Source of the DNA: Kingdonia uniflora
Taxonomy: Eukaryota; Streptophyta; Magnoliopsida; Ranunculales; Circaeasteraceae
Direction: 5' to 3'
DNA: 64,000 nt
NCBI GenBank assembly: GCA_014058105.1
Contig: JACGCM010000155.1
Location: 2,046,001 to 2,110,000, forward strand
Position numbers and translations under genes: made by a program
Shown: in pieces, positions 1 to 10,740 of the stretch
Numbering within the stretch: the first letter of the stretch is position 1
Layout of the letters: the number at the start of each line of letters is the position of its first letter
The notes under the pieces: generated by a model
Told to the model about the DNA's origin: nothing
Seen by the model: the letters and a program-made list of their open reading frames with translations, nothing else
Database searches by the model: none

Positions 1-21
1 TCCTTATTTGTTCGGATCAAG

Positions 22-339
22 ATGGTTGCAAACATACCCGTTCAGGATGACCAAACGGCAGTGAGGGTCAGGAGAATACAAGAGGCCTTATTGGGGATTC
101 AATAGAGGGTCGGTATCGAGGAAGATATTGATGCTGAGATGCCAAATCTCTTTGAGGCAGAACCTAGGGCACCCATCCTTGGCATACCCTTCGCATACTG
201 GTGGGGAATACTGTAGATGATGAGGCCGTTGACTGGCCATCGGTTGTCTCTTATAGAAGGCTTTGCGGATGATATAGTAGACTACGAGGATGTGGATACT
301 GCAGCCATGGTTGAAGAGAAGCATCCCGCTGATAAATAG
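22..339 (+). pseudogene. Short antisense ORF of element A (about 106 codons, two stops)
   Basis: An in-frame reading runs from ATG at 22 to TAG at 337-339, interrupted by two stops (near 103 and 214). The conserved part reads roughly PILGIPFAYWWGIL, matching PISAIPYTYWCGVL in element B (20114-20451) and RISGHSYAYLWGML (21118-21390). The C-terminal tail is acidic in all of these. It lies antisense to A's gag-pol, next to where A's 3' LTR should be. I do not recognise a known family; the function is unknown. Any upstream promoter is cut off by the window edge. Confidence 0.5.
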
Positions 340-1224
340 GGTCCTCTGTCTTTTTATTGTTACTTTTCTCTGTTCTGCTTCATTTCTCATTTCTCTTGAC
401 GAGTCTTGTAATATGTTTTATCTTTCTGAATGAAATTGTTGTTTGGAAGTACTGTTGTGGTAATATTCATGCTCTTTATAGGTAATAACTTGCGTTGTCG
501 AACTAAAAGTAATAGTATAATCTGAATTTTTGAAGTAGTATCGTGAGCTGTCAAATTAATAATATAACTGTCGAAGTATAGTGCTTGGATTTTTCGAAGA
601 TAAAATTGAATTGGCGGTGTAACAAATTGCAGTCTGTCGAAGTGGGAGTATTATCTGTCGAAGCTAAAAAGATTGGTGTGTTGGTATATAAGATTAGGTC
701 TGTAAGCATAAATGTTTGATATGTCGAATGTGATCTATCGAAAGAAAAAGGGGCATGAGGTTTTGAATTGGCCAATGTGTTGTACGGCGAAAGTCGATAT
801 ATTAGAAACTCGCATTTGAGGCTATCTGTTGATGAGTCTTCGAGACGGGGAGTGGTCGATTACTCAAATTCGAGGAGTGTGTCGAAGGTTATGTTTGATT
901 TGACTAGTCGTACTGATAGTCCAAACAGCTGGTTTGTCAGGACGGTACGTGCGCCTGGGGCAGTGTGCCAAAAAGTAATCATGATTTTACTCGTATTACG
1001 GAAAAAGTTGTGACTTGACTGTTTGGATTTGATTGTTTAACTTTGAGTAAAGGTAAAAGGGTTCGAGAAGCTTTAGTTTTTGCAGGCTAGTTGAAGTAAG
1101 TGCGTTGCTCGTACGTGCAGGATATAAGGGGTAAATCGGTAAAAATACAATGCAGCCAAAAAGCTGGGGTAGTGGGGCCATGCTAATGATAATGGTTAAA
1201 AAATCGAGGCGGTTTTGGTTTTTC
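340..1224. other. Spacer between the two antisense genes of element A
   Basis: AT-rich sequence with scattered TCGAAG words typical of this element family. It corresponds by position to the 19440-20110 spacer of element B and 60990-62530 of element C. No coding potential or repeat could be supported. Confidence 0.4.
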
Positions 1225-1240
1225 GAAAGAGTATAAGTAT
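1225..1240 (+). promoter_or_regulatory. TATA-like box for A's antisense gene
   Basis: GTATAAGTATG followed by an AATTATT..TACTATT leader and a GAGAGTGAGGGAAAAG tract. The same succession occurs on the minus strand of element B (TATA near 19427-19437), which supports an antisense promoter kept from the common ancestor. Confidence 0.4.
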
Positions 1241-1662
1241 GAGAAGAGTAATTATTGTACTATTTACTGAGAAAAATCAAAGAGAGTGAGGGAAAAGAAC
1301 GAGCGCCATTAAAACTTGAGAATAGTTGCTGCAGTTGCTGTACTGATCTTGCTGTTTTGAGGATAGTGCTTCTGACACGGGTATGTTACTTGATCTCTGC
1401 CCATTTTTATTTTTGTTTCCCTTCTGAGTCTGTGAATAGAACATTCTAGTTTTAGGGTTTGGAGGTTATCTTCGAAGATAAGGAGATTTGGTGAATCAAG
1501 GTTTCGATCCATTCAGGGATTTTGGGTGTTTTGAAGGAGGCATAGGGTTTAAGATCGAGGTTTCGATAAATCTTCTGGAGGGGGTAGATGGGATATGGGT
1601 TAAGGACACGGAATTGTCGAATTTATCAATCTAATTGCGTGCCTCTTCTTCTGTAGGCTAAA

Positions 1663-2470
1663 ATGTATAACCGTCAAGCTTCGAGATGGAGGCTAAATAA
1701 CAGGGGCAAGCAGTTGCCAAATAGGCTTCGATGTTCGAGCTCTGCGAGGACGACCCAGATGAGGCTTCGAAGGAAATAAAAAGGCATATGTTTCAGGTAA
1801 CTATTTATGAATTTCTTTTGTGAGTCTGAGATTTTGTTAGTTCTTCGAGTTTTGAAGTGTACTGACTGCTTGAATATTATAGCAAACGGAGGCTTGGGTA
1901 CGATCGTACAACAAGGTGATGAAGTCAGTAAAGGGAAAATTGTGACAAGCAGTGGAAAGTATGGATCTTTCTTGGGGGACTGAGGCATCATTGTTGTCTG
2001 AAGTCAAGAAGTTAAAGTAAGATCTGAAGGTAATTACTGACTCGTATGATGAGAGGCTTGAGCTTCAGCGGGCAAGGTAGGAGTAGGAATGGTCGGCAAA
2101 GCTTGCAGCAAAAGAGAGGGAGAGAACATAACAAAAGGTGAGTTTCCAGCGGTAATATGATAGTGAATGTAAAGTGAATGTCAAGATGAAAACATTTATA
2201 GAAGATAAGGGGTATGACCCCGATACGTTGGAACTCTTCCCTGTTTCCCCAAAACTTGCTGATGGAGGTGATTTGCAAATGAAGGAAGGAGAAACAGATG
2301 TTGTTGATGAGGTAGTTGGAAGTACAGGAAGTGGTATGGAAACTTCTGCTATTGGAGTGGCCAGTGGTAGAAGTGTTGATGGTTTGGTTGTCGAAGGTTC
2401 GACTGAAGCTACTGAGGGTGTTGGCACTGGGGGACCTGTAGAGGAAGAAGGTGTTACCGTGCTGATATGA
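1663..2470 (+). pseudogene. Antisense gene of element A, internally deleted (lost PF04195-like part)
   Basis: After an acceptor-like CTGTAG, the ATG at 1663 opens MYNRQASRWRLN, the counterpart of MRTRPSSRLRLI at 18976 in element B. Within about 70 bp the sequence jumps to the late part (DDPDEASKEIKRHMFQ), a GT donor, and then coiled-coil exons ending FIEDKGYDPDTLELFP and a TGA at 2468-2470. Element B has nearly 1.4 kb more between these points, including the PF04195-like domain. I infer an internal deletion in A. Several further stops make it non-functional. The encoded protein resembles the antisense proteins of Tat elements; its role is not known to me. Confidence 0.6.
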
Positions 2471-2859
2471 GGTATTTGGAGTTGGGGTGTCATGTTTTCC
2501 TTTTCTGATTTGATGTTGAGTTGTAATATTTTGAAATATGCTTATTTTGTTTGCGTTGGTCTTTGAGCTTGGTATGTCTTTGAGCTGTTGTACTGTACTG
2601 ATTGTGGTTATCTGTGAAACTTCTGAAGTTGATTTTGTACTGCTTTTGAATTGATGCCTGATTTTTTGACTGACTTTGTTATCTAGTTCTGGCCTTGCAT
2701 TACTCTGGATTGTTGAAATATTGATGCATATTATGTTGGCTTGGCTTGTTTTGAACCTTTGATGACTTAACTTGAGTTGTAATGCAACTGCTTCTCTGAT
2801 GGATAACGCTTTGAATCTTCTTTGTATAAATTCCTGTATAATAGTATATGCATGTACTG
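2471..2859. other. T-rich spacer between antisense gene and tandem repeats (element A)
   Basis: TTG-rich noncoding stretch equivalent to the CAA-rich 16441-16800 stretch of element B read on the other strand. A long open frame on the minus strand here is an artefact of the base skew. Confidence 0.45.
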
Positions 2860-3610
2860 TATCTATCGAATAACTGCAGAGTGATCGAGCCCTGAATGAT
2901 CTGCTGGGCATCGAAGGCCGAAGCCACAGCGATGTAGGAAGTTTAAAATTTTTCAAGGTCGCCCCCGAGTATCAGTCAGGCCGAGGGGACGTGATACCCA
3001 GAGAAAAACAGGAAATTTACTAAACTTCGAAGGCCTGAGCCACAGTGAAGCAAGATGTGTATGCCTCCAACGTATTCCCGAGGGTCCCGTCTTTCGACCA
3101 TTCGCGCCCCTCGAGTTTGCTCGAACGTTGGAAACTTGAAAATTTCAAGGTCGCCCCCAAGTATCAGGCGGGGCGAGGGTGGACATGATACCTAGGGTAA
3201 ACCAAGAAATTGAATAGACTTCGATAGTTTCAGAGCCAGATCAAAGCACATTTGTTTGCCCCCAATGTATCCCCGAGGGTCTGGTCTGTCGACCATCCTT
3301 GTCCCTCGAGTTTGCTCGAAATTGGAAGCTTGAAAATTTCAAGGTTGCCCCCAAGTATCAGTCGGCGAAGGGTTGACGTGATACTTAGAGAAAACCAGGA
3401 AATCGACTAGACTTCGATGGCCTTAGCGACAGCGAAGCATAACTGTTTGCCCCTAATACATTCTCGAGGGTCAGATCTTTCAACTATCCTTGCCCCTCGA
3501 GTTTGCCCAAAATTGGAAGCTTAAAAAATCTCAAGGTTACCCCCAAGTATCAGTCTGGTCGAAGGTTGACATGATACCTAAGTTAAACTCAGAAATTTCA
3601 TGAAAACATG
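2860..3610. repeat. Tandem repeat of about 193 bp downstream of integrase (element A)
   Basis: The anchor AAGGT(C/T)(G/A)CCCCCAAGTATCAG recurs at about 2955, 3147, 3341 and 3533, giving periods of 192-194 bp and a little over three copies. Each unit also contains CTCGAGTTTGCTCGAA and a GACGTGATACC word. The same unit, inverted, occurs at 15830-16440 in element B, so the array is an ancestral part of the element and not a chance expansion. Confidence 0.9.
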
Positions 3611-3699
3611 AGACGAAGTATGGGTGGAAAAAATGTTTATTGATTATTTTGGATTACATCAGTTGTACAAGGTTGAGGATATGGCTTGTTATAGGAGAC

Positions 3700-4860
3700 C
3701 AGCTGCATTGTGTTCTATGGGTTTGGTAAAGGCTCTTCGTCTCCTGTCATTAGATAGTAAGAACCATTGTCAATTTTATCGTATATGACATAAGGTCCTT
3801 CCCAGGATTCGGCTAGCTTGCCAGCATTTGAGGATTCGAGGATTGGTTGACATGTCAAAGTACTAGATCTCCGATGTTGAAACTCTGTGGTCGAACTCTT
3901 TTGTTATAGGATTTTTGAAGTGATGTGTGGCAGTGGCCAAGGTTAGCGATAGCTCGGTCTCTAGTTTCATCAATCCATAACATGTTACATGCGAGCTCAA
4001 ACTCATTGTCTTCGTCTGGGAGGTTAGGATCACGTGTAGGTACTTCGAATTGAGTAGGGAGCACAACTTTGGTACCATATGTTAGGAGAAAGGGGGTGCA
4101 GCCTATAGATTTTCTTGGGGGTGTTTGATAGGCCCAGAGGACGTGATGTAACTTATAAACCCATCGACCTTTCTTTGTGTCAACTCTTTTCTTGAGATCG
4201 TCGACAATGGTTTTGTTGATTCCTTCAACTTGACCGTTGCCTTGGGGATAATAAGGTGTTGAGGGTGAAAGAATGATGTTATGCTTTATGAGAAAGTTTC
4301 TGACTTTGCTTCCTACGAATTGGGGACCATTGTCGCATTAAATCATATGGGGGCAGCCAAAGCGTGTGATGATATTTTCCCATAAAAACTAGATAACTTC
4401 TTCTTCTCTGGTTCGGCATAGAGGTACAACTTTGACCTATTTGGTGAAGTAATCGGTTGCAACAAGGATGTTTTCTCTGCTACCCGAGGCTTTTGGGAAG
4501 GGATCAATGAGATCGATAGCCCATCTTTTGAATGGCCAGGAGACTTGACTCAAATAGAGGTCTCGAGAAGGGCAATGGATATCATGAGCATGTCGTTGGC
4601 ATTTGTCACAGTGTTTTGCATACTCTTCGACTTATTTATTCATATTTGGCAAAAATAATCCTTGGGTGACAGCTCGAAGGGCCATAGAACGACCAGCAGT
4701 GTGAACACCGCAGGTTCCTTCATGAAGTTTGACTAAAATTGTAGAGGCTTCGGCTTGGGATATGCATCGAAGGAGGATGCCATTTGGGGATTTGCTATGT
4801 AATTCATTTTTGCGGATAGTGTATCTGTGGCAATTTTCTAACAATGACTGTTTGGCTTTG
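3700..4860 (-). pseudogene. Integrase domain of element A
   Basis: Inserts retroelement cDNA into chromosomes. The minus strand shows an H2C2-type finger (LHEGTCGVHTAGR, about 4700), then CDKCQRHAHDIH, the core with Asp in AIDLIDPFP, Asp in CDNGPQFVGS, and Glu in PYYPQGNGQVEGINKT. It ends near YNKRVRPQSFNIGDLVL at about 3855. The D,D,E set can be placed, but stops interrupt it (for example TAA just before CDNG near 4340) and the frame changes. No chromodomain was seen. Confidence 0.85.
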
Positions 4861-4910
4861 GAATCATCTGGGAGGGTGGTGTTGTTTAGGTAATGGAGGA
4901 ATGATGTTCG

Positions 4911-5430
4911 TCAATCATTTGGATCGAGACACTCGCCCCCAGTATTGATGGCATTGACTTCCATCTGGTCGATACTTGGGCGTTCGATTACTTCGATATG
5001 GAGAGTCCGAGATTCTGATTGTCCGAGCATAGCTGCTATGTAGGCGAGAGGATCTGCATGTCTGTTTTCTCCTCGAGGGTAATGAGTGATTGTGGATTTT
5101 TTGAGAAATCGGCCCATGCGCTGTCGCACAAAGAGAGCATAGTCAGCCATGCGACCGTTAGCTTGATTTTTTCCAGCGAAATGCCTCTGAAAAAGTTGGG
5201 AATCTATAAAAATGACAAGTTTGGGAATGCCGAGATCAAGAGCGAGGCCGAGGCCATGGATCAACGCTTCGTACTCAGCTTCGTTATAGAAACATTTGAA
5301 GGTAAGTTTGACGGCTTTCTCTATTCGATCATTAGTGGGTGTTACCAAGACAATACAAATTCCTGAGCCATTGGATCCTGCGGATCCATCTGTGAATAAA
5401 TACCAGCCAGTGTAAGGGTCCCAGGGATCT
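4911..5430 (-). pseudogene. Second, plant-type RNase H domain of element A
   Basis: On the minus strand YLFTDGSAGSNGSGICIV is followed by NEAEYEALIHGLGLALDLGI, a VFIDSQL strand and a YPRGENRHADPLAYIA end. This is the RVT_3/archaeal-like RNase H fold that Tat-lineage elements carry between their own RNase H and the integrase. The first acidic residue (TDGSAG) and the Glu of NEAEYEAL are present. One of two RNase H modules in this element. Confidence 0.8.
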
Positions 5431-5439
5431 GCTATTTTG

Positions 5440-5874
5440 GGTTGGTCTTCTTTTAAGTCATCTTCGTGTTCTTCCCAATCGACATCTTCGACTGGGAAGT
5501 CGGCGAGAAAGTCTGCTACTACTTGGCCTTTCTGGGATATCTACTTTTTGAATGCAATATCATATTCGCCAAGGTACACAGACCACCGTTGCACTCATCT
5601 GGATTTCTCTTTTATACTGAGTACATCGTGAAGGGGATAACTGGTGATAATACGGATGGGGTAGGCTTGAAAGTATGGTTTGAGTTTGCGGGCTGAATAA
5701 ACAAGTGTGAGGAGAAAACGCTCAAGTTTGGAATACCGAGTTTCTGCGGGGGTTAAAGGTTTATTGATGAAATATACAGGTTTCTCGATGTTTGAGTCTA
5801 TACGAATTAGTACTGAACTGATGGAAGTGTATGTGGCAGGGAGGTATAAAAAGAGCGTTTTGCTTTCGATAGGG
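5440..5874 (-). pseudogene. Gypsy RNase H domain of element A
   Basis: On the minus strand, directly after the LINE insertion site, the sequence continues the RT with LYLPATYTSISSVLI, KPVYFINKPLTPAETRYSKLER and KPYFQAYPIRIITSYPL, the usual Ty3/gypsy RT-RNase H connection. Element B shows the same reading at 13553-13990. Stops are present. Confidence 0.7.
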
Positions 5875-5889
5875 GTGCTGATAATGGGT
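5875..5889. repeat. Target-site duplication, left copy
   Basis: GTGCTGATAATGGGT, matched by GTGTTGATAATGGGT at 6556-6570 (one mismatch). The uninterrupted element B homologue contains this site once, so it is a duplication made by the LINE fragment between the two copies. Confidence 0.8.
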
Positions 5890-6555
5890 AAAGCTCTTTA
5901 TGTAGATTGCCAAATGGGTAAAGCTCCGGTGATTAAAAGCTGCATGTGGATGCTACCTAATGAGAACGAATTTAAAATATGTTGTGACGGTTCGGCGTTG
6001 GGAAATCCTGGTCCTTCTGGCATTGGAATTGTTTATAGAGACTGGGAAGGCAGAGTTCTAGGAACATTCTGCAAAGCAGCTGGAATAACAACCAATTACG
6101 TAGCTGAAGTTAATGCCATCATAGACGGGGTGGAAAAAGCGATGCACCAAGGATGGAAAAACCTGTAGATTATTTCAGACTCCACGGAAGCAATCAATGC
6201 TTTCGTCACGCAGAAAATACCTTAGAAATTCATAAAAAAGTGGACACAAATACTCAACTCTATACAAGCAATCAGATTCAGCACAACCTGGAGAGAAGCA
6301 AATTTTTTGGCATATACAATGGCTAAAAGAGGATCTAGAGAAAGCATACCCTTTGAGGAATGGACTGAGGGAAGACCGAAACTCCTTACAAGAATTGAAG
6401 ACCCTCACACGGAATATTTTAGATTTTGCTGATAGATATAGTTTCGCAGTTTTCTTGTGGTTATTTTGGGCTCTCCTCGCCTAACTAAGCGAGGTCCCCT
6501 AGTTTGTAACGGCTGTTTCGTTTGTTATAAAATCTAAACCTTTTGCAAAAAAGAA
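5890..6555 (+). mobile_element. 5'-truncated LINE fragment (RNase H end) inserted in element A
   Basis: The plus strand encodes KICCDGSALGNPGPSGIGIV, then TNYVAEVNAIIDGVEKAMHQ, SDSTEAINAFV and the end of a plant LINE RNase H domain. A short A-rich tail (GCAAAAAAGAA) follows. It opposes the direction of the host element and is flanked by a 15-bp target-site duplication. It also has a small internal repeat (ATGGGTAAAGCTC at about 5884 and 5916). Stops at 6166 and downstream make it dead. Confidence 0.8.
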
Positions 6556-7468
6556 GTGTTGATAATGGGTGGTCGGCCAAGATAAGTTTTGAGTTCGAGG
6601 ATGGCCTGCTCACACTCGGGTGTCCAGTTGATTTCGGGGTTGCGTTTCTTTTTTGCTTTGTGGACGCCTTGGTCGCGTAAAAAGGAAAAGAGCCAAGCAC
6701 ATCTGTCTGAGGATTTAGAAATGAAACGGTTGAGGACTGTTATCTTACCAGCCACTTTTTGGACGTCTTTCTTGGTTTGGGGCGAAGGCATGCCGATGAG
6801 GGCTCGAATATGGGTGGGGTCAATCTCGATACCTCGTTTACTGATAAGGTGGCCCAAAAAAATTTCCAGACGAAACGCGAATCTGGCATTTCTCTGGGTT
6901 AAGTTTCATGTTATACATGCGAAGTATCGAAAAGACTTCGGTTAGGTCTTGGATATAGGTCTATTTTTGGAGGCTCTTGCATAACATGTCGTCGATGTAA
7001 GCATCAACTGACTTGCCAAGCAAAGGTTTAAACATGGTTGTGACAAGGCGTTGGTAAGTGGCTCCCGTATTTTTAAGGCTGAAGGGCATATCATTGAAAT
7101 AGTAAAGGCCTTGTTCAGAGATAAAGGAAGCTTTAAGTTGATCTTCGGGGAGGAGGGATACCTGATTGTAGCCCGAAGCCACGTCCATCATTGAGAGGCA
7201 CTCGTGTCCAGCAGTGGCATCCAGAAGTGCTGAAATAGTCAGGAGAGGGAAACTGTCCTTCGGTATGTGTTTAATGAGATCTGTAAAGTCGACGCAGATT
7301 CTGATCTTGCCGTTCTTCTTGGGGTTTGCCACAATGTTTAATATTCAGTCAGCGTACTTCACTTCTCTGATAAAACCTGCAGTTATGAGTTTGTCTACTT
7401 CAAGGTTTACTGCTTCTCGAAGTCGTGGTGCCAAGTTACGTTTCTTTTGTTTGACTGCTGAGGAATAG
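6556..7468 (-). pseudogene. Reverse transcriptase domain of element A
   Basis: RNA-dependent DNA polymerase core read on the minus strand: KKNGKIRICVDFTDLIKHIP, MMDVASGYNQV, SFISEQGLYYFNDMPFSLKN, GATYQRLV and the catalytic YIDDML near 6985. The thumb/connection continues with MGHLISKRGIEIDPTHIRAL. Order and spacing are those of Ty3/gypsy RT. A TAG and a frame change break it between the finger/palm and the thumb (about 6900). Confidence 0.88.
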
Positions 7469-7708
7469 AGAATGAGGTCGAGGTGATGGCACTCTAGATT
7501 GGAGTCGACACCAGGCATCACCTGGAACGTCCATGCAAAGACATCTTTGTTTGCTCGAAGGAAATCTGTAAGCCCAACGCGTTCTGCCTCATCAAGTAAA
7601 GTTACGATGAATGTACCACGATCATGGTCGTCGAGTTCGATATAAACAGTTGGCTCGATCGGTGAGGTGGTATCTGTTGAAGGTGGGGATAGAGAGAGAG
7701 AGTGATTA

Positions 7709-8220
7709 CTATGGGCATCTTACGAGTTTCTGAGTCTGATCGATCTCCGGGTACTCGCATGAACGAGTGAGGCATTGGGAGCCTTTCAAGTTCCAAGTAC
7801 CTTCGGAAGTGGTAAAACGAAGGATCTGGTGGTAGGTCGAAGGTATCGCACGCATGGCGTGGAGCCAATCCCGTCTGAGTATACTGAGGTATTCAAAGTT
7901 CTTATCGATGACAAGAAAACCTGTTTGAAATGAGATAGGGCCTGTGGTGACAGGTAGACAGAGTCGGCCGATGGCGACCTCTGTGGCCCCGCTGAAGCCT
8001 TTCAATTCAACATTGGCAGCAGTTATGAGTTCAGTTTTCTTCATTATTTCGATGGTTAGGAGAAATAGGACATCAGCTGCATTCCCTATGTCTATGAGCA
8101 TTGCGTGGAAGATGAGGTTTTCGATCTTAATCATAATGACTAGACAATCGGAATGGGGAATACAGACGTGTGAAGTATCACAGTCGATGAAAGAAATGCC
8201 TTTGAGGCGAGGGCAACAGC
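7709..8220 (-). pseudogene. Aspartic protease domain of element A
   Basis: The segment MIKIENLIFHAMLIDIGNAA (8134) is the retropepsin flap and active-site region. The usual DTG/DSG triad reads DIG here, while element B keeps DTG (MLIDTGSTADVLF). It is followed by ELKGFSGATEVAIGRLCLPV and a GRDWL-like LRRDWLHAM. Loss of the catalytic Thr/Ser suggests an inactive enzyme. Confidence 0.82.
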
Positions 8221-8224
8221 TTGG

Positions 8225-9884
8225 TTATGGTAGGAGTGTGAGAAGTTTCTCCTGGTAGGTGAGTTTGTAACATTCTCCGATGCGCTTACATTTGCTTTGG
8301 GAACGGCCACTATCTATATTGTTAGCTTCGATAAAGCATGATTTGTAGATATGTACCACGGCTGGGCTAGCAGTAGGGGTGGATTGAGGTTGAAGGTAAA
8401 ACCCATCGAGGTAGCTAGGAAGGTCGGCAATATACTGGTATGGTGTCAATGACATTTATGATTGGCGCAATAAGATACGCCTGCTCTGACTTCGATAGGG
8501 AGAGGGATGCGCCAAATGGGGTTTGCCTATATATGTGGCAGAAGGGTATTGAGGGGAGCAGTGAGTGTAGGCAAAACGGGCTTTGGTCGCTTCTTGCGAG
8601 CTTCAACACTGTTGTCAAAGTTAGGGCATTTGCGGCTCTCAGTCTCCTGTGAGATAGGAGCGATCAGGGGTGTTGGAGTAGAATGTGGGTTTTGCCGAGG
8701 TTTATTAAAGTGGATGGTGTTCAAAGGCTGGCTCTGTTTGCGAGATTCTTGAAGGTGCTCAAGGTCGATATAACCATTGACCTTCGAGAGCATCTCTTCG
8801 AGAGTTTGAGGTTTGAGGTGAATTAGGTGTTCTTTTACTCGACTGTGATCAGGTAGGGCATTCGAGTATGCTAGTTTAGCATTCGCGCAGTCAAGGTTCT
8901 CTATTTTCCATGATTCGTCGAGGAATCGTTTAGTAAATGCTTTAAGTGTCTCATTGCTAGACTTTTTAAAATTAAACAGGGCGTCAACTCTGACTTCTCT
9001 GTCCTTATTGAAGGCAAACTGGGCGATGAAAAGCTGTGATAGTTGCTCGAAGCTTCGTATCGATCCATTTGGGAGGTTGTAATACCATCGAAGGGGGTTG
9101 TCAGTAAGACTGGTTGGAAAAGGTGACATAACACGTAGTCAGCTATGGAGTAGAGGCTCAGGGCATTTTGAAATTCGAGAATGTGGGATTTAGGGTCTGT
9201 TTTGTGGTATTTACTGAGTTTGGGAGCACAAAAATTGGGGGGTATTTCGATAGCCAAAATTTTGGAGCAAATCGGGTTATTGAGGCGGCTCCAAGAGTTG
9301 GTGGCTGGGCTCGCGCTGACGCGAATAACTGGTTGTATTTTGTGGTCGAAGTCTTCCTGTGCAACATATGCAGGATGAGGGGGAGATGGGGGAGTTCGAA
9401 GGTTGTGGAGTCGAGCATGTGGCATGTATTCGACACTGTGTTTCCCGAGCCGCCCTCGGGCGGGACGGCGTCTGGGATGTCTGGAGGAGCAGAGGGTGGA
9501 CTCAAAAGAATCTTCTGTAGGGTAAATCCTAAGGTAGATAGAACCGGTTGGGGGAATAGTATGAGGAAAGCCTTCGACACCAGTATGAACTGGGGGTATC
9601 TCAAGGTTTGGTAAGGGTCCTAGACGGGCGCGGGCAGATACGCGTAACGGGTCTGGTGCTTGGGATGGTCGAGCAGCTTCCAGAGGCTGTAATCTCTGTA
9701 GCTCTCGGACAGTGTTGCGCAGCTCATCGATTACCCGGTTCTGTCTATTTTTATCGTCCAGGCGGCGGTTTCGTTCAGTTTTCAGCACCAGGCGGTGGAT
9801 TTCACGCTCCTGGTTAAGTTGTGCATGGTGGCTCTCCTTGGCTTGAGCGACTTGTTGAGATAATAAGGCTATCTGAGCGGTCAC
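8225..9884 (-). pseudogene. gag of element A
   Basis: The minus strand begins at ATG 9884 with a coiled-coil-like N-terminus (LSQQVAQAKESHHAQLNQER), then a Pro-rich linker. The Retrotrans_gag domain (FPTSLTDNPLRWYYNLPNGS ... EQLSQLFIAQFAFNKD ... LKAFTKRFLDE) lies at about 9129-8850. The C-terminal part ends YKLTYQEKLLTLLP near 8228. A frameshift near 9130 separates the N-terminal part from the capsid-like domain, and another lies near 8530. Gag forms the cytoplasmic particle. Confidence 0.82.
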
Positions 9885-10006
9885 TCCGTCGATAGAGATG
9901 TCGGCCTAGTTTGAACTGGAATGGAGGGTGGGTACCATTGGAGAGAAGTTGTGGATGTTGAAAACAAAGGGAGGGGAAAAAGAAAAGGGGATTGGTAGGG
10001 TGGGAA

Positions 10007-10021
10007 ATACAGACGGCGCCA
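10007..10021 (-). other. Primer-binding site of element A
   Basis: The minus strand reads TGGCGCCGTCTGTATT two bases after the LTR end. TGGCGCCGT matches the complement of the 3' end of plant tRNA-Asp, a usual primer of Tat/Athila-type elements; the match fades after nine bases. Confidence 0.7.
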
Positions 10022-10023
10022 AT

Positions 10024-10740
10024 TGTAGGGGCCTAACTTCTTTTAAAGGGGAAGTTGGCTCTTACAACACGGGGTTGATCTTCTATCAAAGGAATACAAG
10101 TAAATGATCTAAAGTATGAACAAACTAGAGACAAATACTTACTAAGAGGCCCGAATGTAACACTCTACGACCTCTAATGAGGATTTTTAAGAAGTATTAT
10201 ATTACTGATGAGTAATCGAAGGTTTGGATATTGGGCTTAACAAAGTGGTCGAAGGTAAACTACAAGGAGTCTGGTGGGGTATAACCCCTTCATTGGTCCC
10301 CATCTCGTCAATTTATAGAACATAGGAAGCGGGTCACAAGTAGGGGTAGATTACCATGATGACTGTCAGGATATAACAGAAGGGTTCCTGGGCGTCAGAC
10401 CATGTCTTATGTCACGGCGACAGTGTGGGGAGGTCTCTTATACTTTTATATTGTGCGAATGGCTTGGATGGTCACATAGCTGCAAGGACCAATAATTTAA
10501 ACCGGACTTGTCTGTGAGCTGGCGTCTGTCCCATCATATTCAACCGTTGTGCAGATATGGTGGAAGGTTCTCTGCTGCGATGTGCTATTCCGGTCCTCGA
10601 GGTTGTTTGGAGCTCAAGCTTCGTCTTCAGGATATCTAAAGTCCGTGTCTTGAGAATTGAAAAGGGCTTCGATCATTCGGGTAGGCTGTAACGTGAACTT
10701 CGAGTGTCTAAGGGGGTTAAGGCTGTCGCATAGCACCACA
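10024..10740 (-). repeat. 5' LTR of element A (717 bp)
   Basis: Starts TGTGGTGC (at 10740, minus strand) and ends CCCCTACA at 10024. It aligns along its length with the 3' LTR of element B (21648-22391), sharing CGACCTCTAATGAGGATTTT and the AGCCAACTTCCCC end. The right boundary falls exactly where element B's gag resumes. Confidence 0.82.

Larger units (their letters stand above)
1..10740 (-). mobile_element. Element A: degenerate Tat-type Ty3/gypsy LTR retrotransposon
   Basis: Read on the minus strand from the right: LTR (10740-10024), PBS, gag, protease, RT, a LINE insertion, gypsy RNase H, second RNase H, integrase, a tandem-repeat block, then antisense genes on the plus strand up to base 22. 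The 3' LTR would lie left of base 1. The order gag-PR-RT-RH-second RH-INT plus antisense genes downstream of integrase is the architecture known for the Tat lineage. Every coding segment has stops or frameshifts, so the copy is dead. Its right LTR end abuts the middle of element B's gag, which means A inserted into B. Confidence 0.85.

Noticed and set aside
2012..2956. Long minus-strand open frame of about 314 codons
   Set aside because: It overlaps the antisense gene end and the T-rich spacer of element A. Its Ser/Thr/Pro/Ile-rich composition follows from base skew, and the plus-strand reading has clear homology to element B.
9168..9614. 148-codon plus-strand frame
   Set aside because: It is the mirror of element A's gag, whose minus-strand reading has the conserved gag motifs.
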